From JAUVDZ01 sp964346325 (GTDB taxonomy: Bacteria > Patescibacteriota > Gracilibacteria > UBA1369 > PNNO01): a DNA stretch of 40,885 nt. The stretch spans positions 1-40,885 of the forward strand of contig CAYFUK010000001.1 in assembly GCA_964346325.1 (NCBI GenBank), read 5' to 3'. Under the pieces are notes generated by a model that was not told the DNA's origin, made no database searches, and was given only the letters and a program-made list of their open reading frames with translations. The position numbers and the translations under genes were made by a program. Shown piece by piece: positions 16,571-24,916 of the stretch. Position 1 is the first letter of the stretch; each line of letters opens with the position of its first letter.

Positions 16571-17527
16571 ATGCAGTTTTCAAAAGGAGACAGAATCTCA
16601 ACATTAGACGCCTTTTCCGGGGCTATTGCAGCATTTGGAGGCCGCAATAAAAAAGCTGTTGTTCTTAATGCCGATACGGGCATTGATTCCAAAACAGGAA
16701 AATTTGAAAATTTGTACCCTGACAGGCATTTTAATTTTGGTAATGCCGAAGCCAATATGGTAAATACAGCCGCGGGTTTTGCCGCAAGAGGAAAAACTCC
16801 TTTTGCAGTCGGGCATGCGATTTTTGTAACCGGAAAGCCATGGGAGCATATCCGAAACAGCATTTGTCTTCCTAATCTGAATGTAAAATTGATAGGCACA
16901 CACGCGGGTCTTTTAACCGGCGAGGAAGGAGCTATTTTTCAGGCTATTGAAGATATTGCGATTATGCGCGCGATTCCGAATATGAAGGTTGTTTCGCCTG
17001 CTGACGCTGTTGAAACCTATTATGCAATTGATGAAATGATGAGGGATTTTGGACCCACTTATTTGCGACTCGGCCATCCGGATGTTCCTGTTCTTTATTC
17101 CGCGGAGCATCGGTTTAGAATCGGTTATGGTGATATTCTGAATTTTGGTGAAGATATAAGCCTGATTGCAACCGGAACAATGGTTCATATTGCAATGGAA
17201 GCAGCGGATCGTCTTGAAAAGGAAAAGTCAATAAGAGCAATGGTTGTTAATATGAGTTCAATAAAGCCGATTGATGAAAAGTTGGTTCTTGACTGTGCCA
17301 AAAAAACAAAAATGGTTTTTACACTTGAGGATCACGGGACAACAGGGGGCCTGGGTAGTGCTGTAAGTGACTTTTTAATTGAAAAATTTCCCGTAAAAGT
17401 TCATAAAATAGGTATGGAAAAGTTCGGAGAATCGGGTAAGCCCGCAGATTTATATAAAAAATACGCCCTAAACAGCCAAGGCGTATTTGAAACCGTTAAT
17501 TCATATCTTCGGGATCTGAAGTTATGA
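16571..17527 (+). CDS. tktB: Transketolase, C-terminal subunit
   Basis: A 318-residue partner of the N-half at 14128. It carries the pyrimidine-binding domain and a transketolase C-domain. The catalytic Glu lies near residue 60 in FNFGNAEANMVNTAAGFAAR (commonly VGIAEQHM; Gln is replaced by Ala). Other marks are PFAVGHAIFVTGKPWEHIRN, GTHAGLLTGEEGAIFQAIED, PNMKVVSPADAVETYYAIDE, GPTYLRLGHPDVPV and, in the last domain, FTLEDHGTTGGLGSAVSDFL. It has its own promoter. Its 3' end overlaps the convergent gene at 17496-17918 by 32 bases. Confidence 0.93.
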   Translation: MQFSKGDRISTLDAFSGAIAAFGGRNKKAVVLNADTGIDSKTGKFENLYPDRHFNFGNAEANMVNTAAGFAARGKTPFAVGHAIFVTGKPWEHIRNSICLPNLNVKLIGTHAGLLTGEEGAIFQAIEDIAIMRAIPNMKVVSPADAVETYYAIDEMMRDFGPTYLRLGHPDVPVLYSAEHRFRIGYGDILNFGEDISLIATGTMVHIAMEAADRLEKEKSIRAMVVNMSSIKPIDEKLVLDCAKKTKMVFTLEDHGTTGGLGSAVSDFLIEKFPVKVHKIGMEKFGESGKPADLYKKYALNSQGVFETVNSYLRDLKL

Positions 17528-17918
17528 TGTGCTCATAACCGTTGTTCAAACCGTGATCAGCAAGCAGTTTAACTCTTGTTGAATTGAATTGTTGAAGTTC
17601 ATTTTCAGCTTGTTCAAAAGTTTCTCCCTGTTTACTGAATTTAAAATCCGGATTTAAGACCTGCGAGGTTGATTCGCTTATTTCTTCCAGCAATCTGCCG
17701 GGATTTGATTCCCATTCGAGTGTTTTTTTGGTTGGTTCTTTGGATATATCAAATCTGTTTACATCTTCGATTATATTGGCGGGATTCATTGGATTTACAA
17801 GATCAACACCTGTTTCATGTGTCTTTTTAATAATCCATAATTCGCCTTTGTATGTAACGGTGTCGCCCCGCTTAATAATTTGAATTTTTTCCGGAGAATC
17901 GGTTTGTAAATTTTCCAT
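17496..17918 (-). CDS. Orphan protein with N-terminal beta-barrel-like segment, 140 aa
   Basis: Unrecognised soluble protein. Residues 10-50 (IIKRGDTVTYKGELWIIKKT, then ETGVDLVNP) look like a small SH3/KOW-like beta barrel, while the remainder is polar and helical. It has a strong TTGACA-17-TAAATT promoter and a 25-base leader. The last 32 bases overlap the end of the convergent transketolase C-half gene, so both C-termini are encoded by the same DNA. Confidence 0.65.
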   Translation of the reverse strand: MENLQTDSPEKIQIIKRGDTVTYKGELWIIKKTHETGVDLVNPMNPANIIEDVNRFDISKEPTKKTLEWESNPGRLLEEISESTSQVLNPDFKFSKQGETFEQAENELQQFNSTRVKLLADHGLNNGYEHIITSDPEDMN

Positions 17919-17950
17919 AAGTTTTAATTAAAGAGTAGTTCCGGCCATGT

Positions 17951-17979
17951 AATTTACAATACCTCCGTTAATCTGTCAA
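17951..17979 (-). promoter_or_regulatory. Promoter of the 140-aa orphan gene
   Basis: Minus-strand TTGACA (17979-17974), a 17-bp spacer and TAAATT (17956-17951). Hexamers and spacing are identical to the promoter at 12700-12672. Confidence 0.75.
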
Positions 17980-18000
17980 TATCTTTTTAGGGATTATCAA

Positions 18001-18029
18001 TTAAACAATTCCCGATCAATCTCTATAAT
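18001..18029 (+). promoter_or_regulatory. Promoter of prs-rpiB-rpe, overlapping a decoy ATG
   Basis: A perfect TATAAT at 18024-18029 lies 17 bp after TTAAAC (18001-18006). The ATG at 18028 overlaps the -10 box and so cannot be on this transcript. The next in-frame ATG at 18052 gives a leader of about 16 bases and the family-typical protein start. Confidence 0.6.
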
Positions 18030-18051
18030 GAAATCTGCTAACAACAGAATT

Positions 18052-18999
18052 ATGCCCAATCATCCTTTAAAACTTTTTTCAGGAACATCTCACCCGAAAC
18101 TCGCAGCTGAGATTGCCAAAAACTTGAATGTAAAGCTCTGCGATATGCATATTTCGCGTTTTGCATGCGGCGAAATTTATTCAAAGCCCGGTTGCACGGT
18201 AAGGGGTTCGGATGTTTTTGTTGTTCAGACCGCAACACATAATGTTAATGAAGATTTGATGGAACTTTTTGTTATGCTGGATGCCTTTAAGAGGTCATTC
18301 GCAAACAAAATTCATGTAATTATGCCGCATTATCCGTATGCCCGGCAGGATCGCGTTGCAACTCCGCGCGAGCCGATTTCGGCAAAGCTTGTTGCCGATT
18401 TGATTTCGGCGGCAGGGGCCGATCATGTTATAACGATGGTTCTTCATTCGGATCAGGAGCAGGGATTTTTTGATTTTCCGGTGGACAATCTTTATACAAA
18501 AAAATTCTTTGCGGATTATTTTAAAAAGAAAAAATTAGAGAAGATGACAGTTGTATCGCCGGATGCCGGAGGTGCAAAAGATGCAAAAAAGTTTGCCGAT
18601 ACACTTGGCGCCGAACTTGCGATTATACACAAATCAAGGCCGAAAGCCAATAAGTCGGAGGTAATGCATCTGGTTGGTAATGTAAAAGGAAGAGCATGTA
18701 TTATTTTTGATGACATGATCGATACGGGAGGTTCGGTGGTGAATGCAGCCGAAGCTTTGCGTAAAGGCGGTGCGCATAAAGATATTTATCTTGCCGCCAC
18801 TCATCCGGTTTTTTCCGATCCGGCTCCAAAACGTTTGGCAAAAGCCGGATTTAAAGAAGTCGTAGTAACAAATTCAATACCCGTGCCCAAAGAAAAGCGG
18901 TTTAAAGGTCTTAAAGTTCTGTCAATCGCTCCTTTGTTGGCAAAAATTATCAATAATGTTCACGAAGCCAAATCGGTAACGTCTGTTTTTAAAAATTAA
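18052..18999 (+). CDS. prs: Ribose-phosphate pyrophosphokinase (PRPP synthetase)
   Basis: Makes PRPP from ribose-5-phosphate and ATP for nucleotide, His and Trp synthesis. The 315-residue length is typical. Marks are LKLFSGTSHPKLAAEIAKNL, the flexible-loop/ATP region MPHYPYARQDRVATPREPIS, SDQEQGFFDFPVDNLY, SPDAGGAKDAKKFA, and the PRPP-binding loop DDMIDTGGS (usually DDMIDTAGT). The catalytic-loop Lys region reads HKSRPKANKSEVMHLVGNVK. The usual LHADQIQG is LHSDQEQG. The ATG at 18052 is preferred over 18028, which overlaps the -10 box. It heads an operon with rpiB (11 bases on) and rpe, which supply its substrate. Confidence 0.93.
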   Translation: MPNHPLKLFSGTSHPKLAAEIAKNLNVKLCDMHISRFACGEIYSKPGCTVRGSDVFVVQTATHNVNEDLMELFVMLDAFKRSFANKIHVIMPHYPYARQDRVATPREPISAKLVADLISAAGADHVITMVLHSDQEQGFFDFPVDNLYTKKFFADYFKKKKLEKMTVVSPDAGGAKDAKKFADTLGAELAIIHKSRPKANKSEVMHLVGNVKGRACIIFDDMIDTGGSVVNAAEALRKGGAHKDIYLAATHPVFSDPAPKRLAKAGFKEVVVTNSIPVPKEKRFKGLKVLSIAPLLAKIINNVHEAKSVTSVFKN

Positions 19000-19010
19000 C
19001 ATCATTAACT

Positions 19011-19445
19011 ATGGATATTTATATCGGATCCGACCACGCTGGATACAATCTAAAACGGAAGATCAAGGATTATCTTGAAAAAAAAGATTATACGGTTATA
19101 GACCTTGGTTCTTTTAATGCTGATGAACCGGTTGATTATCCCGATATAGCACGTGAGGTTGCTGAAAAAATTCAGGAAAACCGGGATGCTTTAGGAATAA
19201 TGGTTTGCGGTACGGGCCAGGGTAGTGCAATGGCTTTAAACAGGCATAAAAGAGTTCGCGGTGCTGTTTGTCCTACGGTTAAACATGCTGAAATGGCGAG
19301 ACGCCACAATCACGCCAATGTTCTGAGCCTTGGAGAAAGAGTGACTGATGAAGATCTTGCATTTAAAATTGTCGATACCTTTTTGAATACCGAACCCGAC
19401 TCTGAAGAGCGGCATAAAAGGCGAGTTGAAAAATTTGATAAATAA
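19011..19445 (+). CDS. rpiB: Ribose-5-phosphate isomerase B
   Basis: Interconverts ribulose-5-phosphate and ribose-5-phosphate. The 144-residue RpiB/LacAB fold has GSDHAGYNLK (Asp8, His9), the catalytic Cys66 in CGTGQGSAMALNRHKRVRGA and the downstream RRHNHANVLSLGER motif. It lies between prs and rpe in one operon, so ribose-5-phosphate is made next to its consumer. Confidence 0.95.
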   Translation: MDIYIGSDHAGYNLKRKIKDYLEKKDYTVIDLGSFNADEPVDYPDIAREVAEKIQENRDALGIMVCGTGQGSAMALNRHKRVRGAVCPTVKHAEMARRHNHANVLSLGERVTDEDLAFKIVDTFLNTEPDSEERHKRRVEKFDK

Positions 19446-19448
19446 TAT

Positions 19449-20096
19449 ATGGACATCAAAGTATCACCATCTATTCTTTCGGCTGATTTTGGCCGTTTAA
19501 ACGATGATATTAAAACCGTGGAGGAGCATGCGGATTATATTCATGTTGATGTAATGGACGGCCATTTTGTGCCGAATTTAACTTTTGGAGCGCCTGTTGT
19601 ACGCTGCATTAAATCAAAGCTTCCTTTGGATGTTCATTTGATGATTTCGAATCCCGGGGATTTTATTGAGGATTTTGCAGAAGCCGGTGCGAATGTATTA
19701 AGCGTACATTTTGAAGCGGCTGATGATCTTTACGGATTGCTGGCAAAAATAAAGGATAATGGGATGAGAGCCGGTGTTTCGATCAAGCCGGGTACCGATG
19801 TTAAAGTTTTGGAAGAATATCTTGAGGAACTTGATTGGGTTTTGGTTATGAGTGTTGAGCCCGGTTTTGGAGGTCAGGGGTTTATTCCGAATGTCCTTGA
19901 TAAAATAAAGTGGCTTCGTGAAAAAGCTCCGGAACTCGATATTGCCGTTGATGGCGGCATAAACCATGAAACAGGCAAAAAATGCACGCTTGCGGGAGCA
20001 AATATTTTAATAGCGGGTTCATATATTTTTAAAGCCCATGACAGAAGAGAAGCGATTGATCTGTTGAAATGGACGGAAGGTTACGACGGAGCTTAG
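19449..20096 (+). CDS. rpe: Ribulose-phosphate 3-epimerase
   Basis: Interconverts ribulose-5-phosphate and xylulose-5-phosphate, feeding transketolase. A TIM barrel of 215 residues with SPSILSADFGRL, YIHVDVMDGHFVPNLTFG, DVHLMI, MSVEPGFGGQGFIP and AVDGGIN, which include the expected metal ligands and catalytic aspartates. It starts 3 bases after rpiB. No terminator follows; a new promoter precedes the next gene. Confidence 0.95.
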   Translation: MDIKVSPSILSADFGRLNDDIKTVEEHADYIHVDVMDGHFVPNLTFGAPVVRCIKSKLPLDVHLMISNPGDFIEDFAEAGANVLSVHFEAADDLYGLLAKIKDNGMRAGVSIKPGTDVKVLEEYLEELDWVLVMSVEPGFGGQGFIPNVLDKIKWLREKAPELDIAVDGGINHETGKKCTLAGANILIAGSYIFKAHDRREAIDLLKWTEGYDGA

Positions 20097-20117
20097 AGCC
20101 CTTATCTGCATAATCAC

Positions 20118-20146
20118 TTGCTTAATATAGTTCCTTCTTATAAAAT
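20118..20146 (+). promoter_or_regulatory. Promoter of the NodB/DUF4015 gene
   Basis: TTGCTT (20118-20123), a 17-bp spacer and TAAAAT (20141-20146), with an overlapping TATAAA two bases earlier. Transcription would start only about 5 bases before the ATG at 20157, so the mRNA is nearly leaderless. A TTG-initiated frame from 20118 lies within the promoter and is rejected as the start. Confidence 0.6.
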
Positions 20147-20156
20147 TCATGCTACT

Positions 20157-22238
20157 ATGAAAAGATCACTTTCCTTTCTAATTGCATTACTTCTGTTTTT
20201 TCCAAATCCCGCAGCGGCTCAGGAAGAAACACCGGCAAAAATACCCGTGCTCGAGTATCATAATTTCGGTGAAACGGACAGCCGCTGGACACGATCTTAC
20301 GAAAAATTCAGGCAGGACCTTGAATGGCTTTATAATAACGATTACAGGGCAATCACAATTGAGGGATTCATGAATCTTGATTTTGAAGGAATTGAAGACG
20401 GCATGAAGCCCGTGATCTTAACTTTTGATGATTCGAGCAAGAATCAGATGAAAGCGGTTGAAATTATGGATGAATTTTTAGAAGATCACCCTGATTTTGG
20501 CTCCGCGGCAACATTTTTTGTTTTACCTTTCGGATTTACGGATGAAGAAATTAAATATTTAATCGATTCGGGAAGACAAATTGAAAGTCATACATACGGT
20601 CATGAAAAACTCAATGAACTTACTCCCGATCAAATAGAATCAACCTTAACAAAAGCGGAAGAAGAACTGGGAATGGAGTTTGATTATTTGGCCTATCCCA
20701 ATGGTATTCCACCTGCAGAATCGAACATGGCCGCCCTTAAACCACATGTGAAGGCAGCTTTTTTAGTTGGTGCGGAACCTTCGTATCTTCCAAATCATGA
20801 AAAGTTTGATCCTTATAAAATTCCGCGAATCCAGACTATTGATGATGAATGGATAAGGCATTTTAATAGGCGGCCGGGAGAAACACAAAAATCCGAATCA
20901 TCAGAAAAATTCAGACTTTATCGGGTCGGTGATCCGGTTGAGCCCGTAAAAAAGTATCCCTATCAAAAATGCAAACCTTTTGATATGGAAAGGCCCTCTT
21001 TCGGTAAATTGGCATGGAAATGGCTTAAATATAAATCCGATAAAATTCGGATCAATAAAGTGCCGAATGGTCTGCATTACAAAAACGGCGGTTTTTACTA
21101 CACAATTACAGGAGAAGAAGAAGCCTCAATTGCAAGTGAGCTTTTTGATTATTCAAGACATTACAGAGTTTCCGATTTTAAAAAATCCATTGTTAATGCT
21201 AATCCGGAAGCCGGGTTCATACCCGAAGAAGAGATCTTAATACCCGACATACCGTTATTTTTGGTTAAACAAAAAATTGATGTTGATGATCCATGGGGAA
21301 TTTATTTTACCGCCTACACCGCAACATCAGATGAAGGTCCGCGTTTGGTTGAACAATTAAAGAAAAGCGGAGGTCGGCTTATAGTGTTTGATGTTAAAGA
21401 GATCGATGGCCATGTGTATTTTCCCACGTCAGCCAAACTTGCGCACGAAACAGGTGCACAGGACGCAATTTTATATCCCAATCTTGAAAATTATATAAGA
21501 TACTGGCATGAACAGGGGATTTATCTTGCTGCAAGAATTGTGATTTTTAAAGATATAAATATGGCTTCAAACAGGCCCGATCTTGCTATTCAGAGCAAAG
21601 CGGGCGGGCCGTGGTCCAATCGGGAGGGCGTTGTATGGCTTGATCCTTCAAATAAACAAACACAGGATTACATTTTAACTTTGGCAGAAGATCTTGCAAA
21701 AGCCGGAGTGGATGAAATCCAGTTTGATTATATAAGGTTTCCGACGCTGGGGCCGGTTAGCCGGGCTGATTATAATTTTGACGAGTCAAAAACGGAAAAA
21801 TACGAAGTGATACGAAACTTTATCGTGAGGGTTCATGATCGTTTAAAACCTTATGAATCAAAGCTTTCTCTGGATGTATACGGTGTTATAGTATGGAACA
21901 ATGAATATGATTCAATGTCAACGGGGCAGAAAATGGGTTGTCTGGCACCTTTCATTGATGTTGTTTATCCCATGGTTTACCCTTCTCATTTTGGTCCGGG
22001 TTTTGGCGGATATGCGAATCCGGGAGATCATCCGTATTTTTTTGTACAGGAAAGCATGAAATTGTTCGGAAAATATCTTGAAGGAACAGATACCGCAATA
22101 AGGCCGTGGCTTCAGGCTTTTGCATGGCGCGTTAATAATTACGGCCGGTGGTATATTGATGAGCAGGTTAAAGCCGCTTATGATGAAGGTGCGAAAGGGT
22201 ATGCTTTATGGAATGCCGGAAACAACTACTTTTATTAG
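20157..22238 (+). CDS. Secreted polysaccharide deacetylase (NodB) fused to a DUF4015 glycosidase-like domain
   Basis: A 693-residue protein with a Sec signal peptide (MKRSLSFLIALLLFFPNPAA, cleavage near AAA/QEE). Residues 27-230 are a CE4/NodB deacetylase: PVLEYHNFGE, the metal/catalytic DD in ILTFDDSSK, the HxxxH in ESHTYGHEKL, and YPNGIPPAES. A linker with basic patches follows. From about residue 360 there is a DUF4015 TIM-barrel-like domain: PWGIYFTAYTATSDEG, RLIVFDVKEIDGHVYF, WLDPSNKQTQDYILTLAEDL, DEIQFDYIRFPT, VVYPMVYPSHFGPG and ALWNAGNNYF. NodB enzymes remove acetyl groups from surface polysaccharides or peptidoglycan; DUF4015 is presumed to be a glycoside hydrolase. Together they suggest remodelling of cell-surface or neighbour polysaccharide. 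Confidence 0.9.
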   Translation: MKRSLSFLIALLLFFPNPAAAQEETPAKIPVLEYHNFGETDSRWTRSYEKFRQDLEWLYNNDYRAITIEGFMNLDFEGIEDGMKPVILTFDDSSKNQMKAVEIMDEFLEDHPDFGSAATFFVLPFGFTDEEIKYLIDSGRQIESHTYGHEKLNELTPDQIESTLTKAEEELGMEFDYLAYPNGIPPAESNMAALKPHVKAAFLVGAEPSYLPNHEKFDPYKIPRIQTIDDEWIRHFNRRPGETQKSESSEKFRLYRVGDPVEPVKKYPYQKCKPFDMERPSFGKLAWKWLKYKSDKIRINKVPNGLHYKNGGFYYTITGEEEASIASELFDYSRHYRVSDFKKSIVNANPEAGFIPEEEILIPDIPLFLVKQKIDVDDPWGIYFTAYTATSDEGPRLVEQLKKSGGRLIVFDVKEIDGHVYFPTSAKLAHETGAQDAILYPNLENYIRYWHEQGIYLAARIVIFKDINMASNRPDLAIQSKAGGPWSNREGVVWLDPSNKQTQDYILTLAEDLAKAGVDEIQFDYIRFPTLGPVSRADYNFDESKTEKYEVIRNFIVRVHDRLKPYESKLSLDVYGVIVWNNEYDSMSTGQKMGCLAPFIDVVYPMVYPSHFGPGFGGYANPGDHPYFFVQESMKLFGKYLEGTDTAIRPWLQAFAWRVNNYGRWYIDEQVKAAYDEGAKGYALWNAGNNYFY

Positions 22239-22735
22239 TGTTTGTGAGTGTTTAAGTCATCCACCAGATTATTATGAGCTTGTTCAAAAGCTTGTTCGTT
22301 TCTTTTGATTACTTCTTTAAATGAATCGATTGACTGCTGGGTGAATTCTTTTTGTTCAAAATATGTAATGCTTTTAAGGAACGTATTTGTAATATTATCC
22401 AGAGCATGCATGTATTCGTTTAAAATACTCTCATTAATATAAGATAATCTTTCTTTTCGATCTATAATTTTATCAACAATATTTTTGAGTTCGTTGATAT
22501 TACTTTTTTCGGATAATGTAAAATAAATATCTTTGGCTTTGGTTGTTGCCAGGGCGATGTTATGGGTTTGTTCAACTATTTGATTATGGATATGAGCTTG
22601 TTTGTTTGTTGACGATTCTATTGCGGAAATATTGGTTTGTCCCAACTGAAGATCAAAAACACCAAAAACAACCAAAGTTCCCGTTATTACAATTACAACT
22701 GTGGCTATTAATGAATAAAAAAGGAACTTTTTCAT
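22235..22735 (-). CDS. Membrane-anchored helical protein, 166 aa
   Basis: One N-terminal membrane helix (FLFYSLIATVVIVITGTLVV) is followed by about 135 residues of predicted helical bundle outside the membrane, rich in Asn, Glu and Ile. The layout resembles a methyl-accepting sensor ligand-binding region (four-helix type) without the cytoplasmic part, but I do not recognise a specific family. It is convergent with the NodB/DUF4015 gene: the two stop codons overlap over 22235-22238. A promoter is visible upstream. Confidence 0.7.
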   Translation of the reverse strand: MKKFLFYSLIATVVIVITGTLVVFGVFDLQLGQTNISAIESSTNKQAHIHNQIVEQTHNIALATTKAKDIYFTLSEKSNINELKNIVDKIIDRKERLSYINESILNEYMHALDNITNTFLKSITYFEQKEFTQQSIDSFKEVIKRNEQAFEQAHNNLVDDLNTHKH

Positions 22736-22759
22736 TGTTGATTTGGTTTATTTATTTAA

Positions 22760-22787
22760 ATTATGCTTGATTGTAAAACTTCTGCAA
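22760..22787 (-). promoter_or_regulatory. Promoter of the 166-aa membrane-anchored protein
   Basis: Minus-strand TTGCAG (22787-22782), a 16-bp spacer and CATAAT (22765-22760). The predicted leader is about 18-20 bases. It lies back to back with the uvrB promoter. Confidence 0.5.
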
Positions 22788-22817
22788 TTAACTTGGCTTG
22801 ATATATTATATAAATCA

Positions 22818-22845
22818 TTGCATATATAAGTTTTTCTGATAAAAT
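22818..22845 (+). promoter_or_regulatory. uvrB promoter, nearly leaderless
   Basis: TTGCAT (22818-22823), a 16-bp spacer and TAAAAT (22840-22845). The uvrB ATG lies only 9 bases after the -10 box, so the leader would be 2-5 bases. No recognisable LexA box was seen. Confidence 0.55.
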
Positions 22846-22854
22846 AGGCAAGCT

Positions 22855-24834
22855 ATGCACAAAAAATTCAATCTACAATCGGAATTTAAACCTACGGGTG
22901 ACCAGCCCGAAGCAATAAATAAGCTTGTAAAGGGCATAAACCGGGATGAAAAACATCAGGTTCTGCTCGGCGCAACAGGCACGGGTAAAACTTTTGTTAT
23001 GGCTAATATTGTGCAAAAGGTTCAAAAACCCACTTTGGTAATCGCACATAATAAAACGCTTACCGCCCAGCTTTGCAGTGAGTTTCAGGAGTTCTTTCCC
23101 GATAATGCGGTTAGTTATTTTGTTTCTTATTATGATTATTATCAGCCCGAGGCATACATGCCTTCAACCGACACATATATTGAAAAAGATTCTTCAATCA
23201 ATGAGGAAATCGACAAATTCCGGCATCAGGCGACAAAAAATCTGCTTACCCGAAACGATGTTTTGATTGTAGCTTCGGTTAGCTGTATTTACGGGTTGGG
23301 ATCGGTTGAGGAATACGGGAATGTTTCTGTTGAAGTTGAAAAAGGAGGAAATTACAAAAGAGACAAATTACTGCGTCATTTAACCGACATTCAATATACA
23401 AGATCACAATTGGAATTTCGCCGCGGAATGTTTCATGTTCTCGGAGACACGATAGAAGTTTATCCACCATCGGGAGACACAATATATCGCCTTGAGTTTT
23501 TTGGTGACGAGCTTGAAAGAATAACCGAGGCCGATGCATTTACGGGTGAAGAACTCGAGGAACTCGAAAGTATAAAAATATTCCCCGCAAAACATGATGT
23601 AACAACTGAAGAGCGTATTAAAAAAGCGGTTGATAGGATTCAGGTCGATCTTAAGGAACGATATGATCAGCTTAAAAAAATGGGCAAAATAGTGGAAGCC
23701 GAGCGTATAAAAACACGAACGGAATATGATATTGAGATGATGCTTGAAACCGGTTATTGCAGCGGGATAGAGAATTATACACGTTATCTGAATCTGCGCG
23801 AACCCGGTGAACAGCCCGTAACTTTAATTGATTACTTTCCCGATGATTTTTTAATAATTATTGATGAATCACACATGACGGTTCCGCAAATAGGAGCCAT
23901 GCACAACGGTAATTTATCGCGTAAACAAACTTTGATAGAGCACGGATTCAGAATGCCTTCGGCTTTGGATAATCGTCCTCTTAAATTTGAGGAGTTTGAG
24001 GGGCATGTAAAACAGGCGGTTTATGTATCGGCCACTCCCGGCAAGTATGAACTTGGTAAAACAAATAGGAAGGTTGTCGAACAGATAATAAGGCCAACCG
24101 GTCTGCTTGATCCTGAAGTTGAGGTCCGCTCCACAAAAGGGCAAATTGAGGATCTTAAATCGGAAATTTTTAAACGCGTTAAAGCCGAAGAACGTGTTCT
24201 GGTTACAACTTTAACAAAGCGAAGCGCAGAGGAATTAACCGATTATCTTGGTGAACACGGTGTTAAAGTGCGATATTTGCATTCGGATATTGATACAATT
24301 GAAAGAATTGAGATTTTGCGCGATTTGAGATTGGGCAGGTTTGATGTTTTGGTTGGGATAAATTTGCTGCGTGAAGGCCTTGATTTGCCCGAAGTTTCGT
24401 TTATTGCGATTTTAGATGCGGATAAAGAAGGATTTTTACGTTCAGGCTCGGCTTTGATACAAACAATCGGCCGCTGTGCGCGAAATGTGAACGGATTTGT
24501 TGTTATGTACGCCGACAGAAAAACCGATTCAATGAAACACGCTATTAACGAGACCGAAAGACGCCGCGAAAAACAGCTCGCCCACAATAAAAAGCACGGT
24601 ATTACACCTGAAACGATCAAAAAAGCGATTAAAGATATAACTCAGCTTGGCGGTGCGGGTGCCGAACGTGAAGAAAAGAAGCTCGATACGTCAAAAGTAC
24701 CCAAAGATGAAGCCAAACATTTACTCAGGACTCTCGAAGACCAAATGGACCTTGCCGCACAAAATCTGGAATTTGAAAAAGCGGCCGAACTTCGCGACCA
24801 GGTGGAAATGTTGAGAGAAGAGTTTGGTATGTAG
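22855..24834 (+). CDS. uvrB: UvrABC excinuclease subunit B
   Basis: The damage-verification helicase-like subunit of nucleotide excision repair, 659 residues (typical). It has Walker A GATGTGKTF, the beta-hairpin YYDYYQPEAYMPSTDTYIEK, the DExx box IIDESH, YVSATPGKYEL, the motif IV-VI region (LREGLDLPEVSFIAILDADK and QTIGRCARNVNG), and a C-terminal UVR domain (LEDQMDLAAQNLEFEKAAEL) that contacts UvrC. No uvrA or uvrC lies in the window; the gene stands alone with its own promoter. Confidence 0.97.
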   Translation: MHKKFNLQSEFKPTGDQPEAINKLVKGINRDEKHQVLLGATGTGKTFVMANIVQKVQKPTLVIAHNKTLTAQLCSEFQEFFPDNAVSYFVSYYDYYQPEAYMPSTDTYIEKDSSINEEIDKFRHQATKNLLTRNDVLIVASVSCIYGLGSVEEYGNVSVEVEKGGNYKRDKLLRHLTDIQYTRSQLEFRRGMFHVLGDTIEVYPPSGDTIYRLEFFGDELERITEADAFTGEELEELESIKIFPAKHDVTTEERIKKAVDRIQVDLKERYDQLKKMGKIVEAERIKTRTEYDIEMMLETGYCSGIENYTRYLNLREPGEQPVTLIDYFPDDFLIIIDESHMTVPQIGAMHNGNLSRKQTLIEHGFRMPSALDNRPLKFEEFEGHVKQAVYVSATPGKYELGKTNRKVVEQIIRPTGLLDPEVEVRSTKGQIEDLKSEIFKRVKAEERVLVTTLTKRSAEELTDYLGEHGVKVRYLHSDIDTIERIEILRDLRLGRFDVLVGINLLREGLDLPEVSFIAILDADKEGFLRSGSALIQTIGRCARNVNGFVVMYADRKTDSMKHAINETERRREKQLAHNKKHGITPETIKKAIKDITQLGGAGAEREEKKLDTSKVPKDEAKHLLRTLEDQMDLAAQNLEFEKAAELRDQVEMLREEFGM

Positions 24835-24866
24835 TCGGCATAAATCTTGCAATTCAGTCAAAATTC

Positions 24867-24895
24867 TTGACAATGACGCAACTAAATGCCACAAT
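24867..24895 (+). promoter_or_regulatory. Candidate promoter of the 224-aa orphan gene
   Basis: Consensus TTGACA (24867-24872), a 17-bp spacer and a weak CACAAT (24890-24895); ACAATA or CAATAC one to two bases on are alternatives. The leader would be roughly 15 bases. Confidence 0.45.
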
Positions 24896-24916
24896 ACCTT
24901 CCTTTAATCATTCGGT

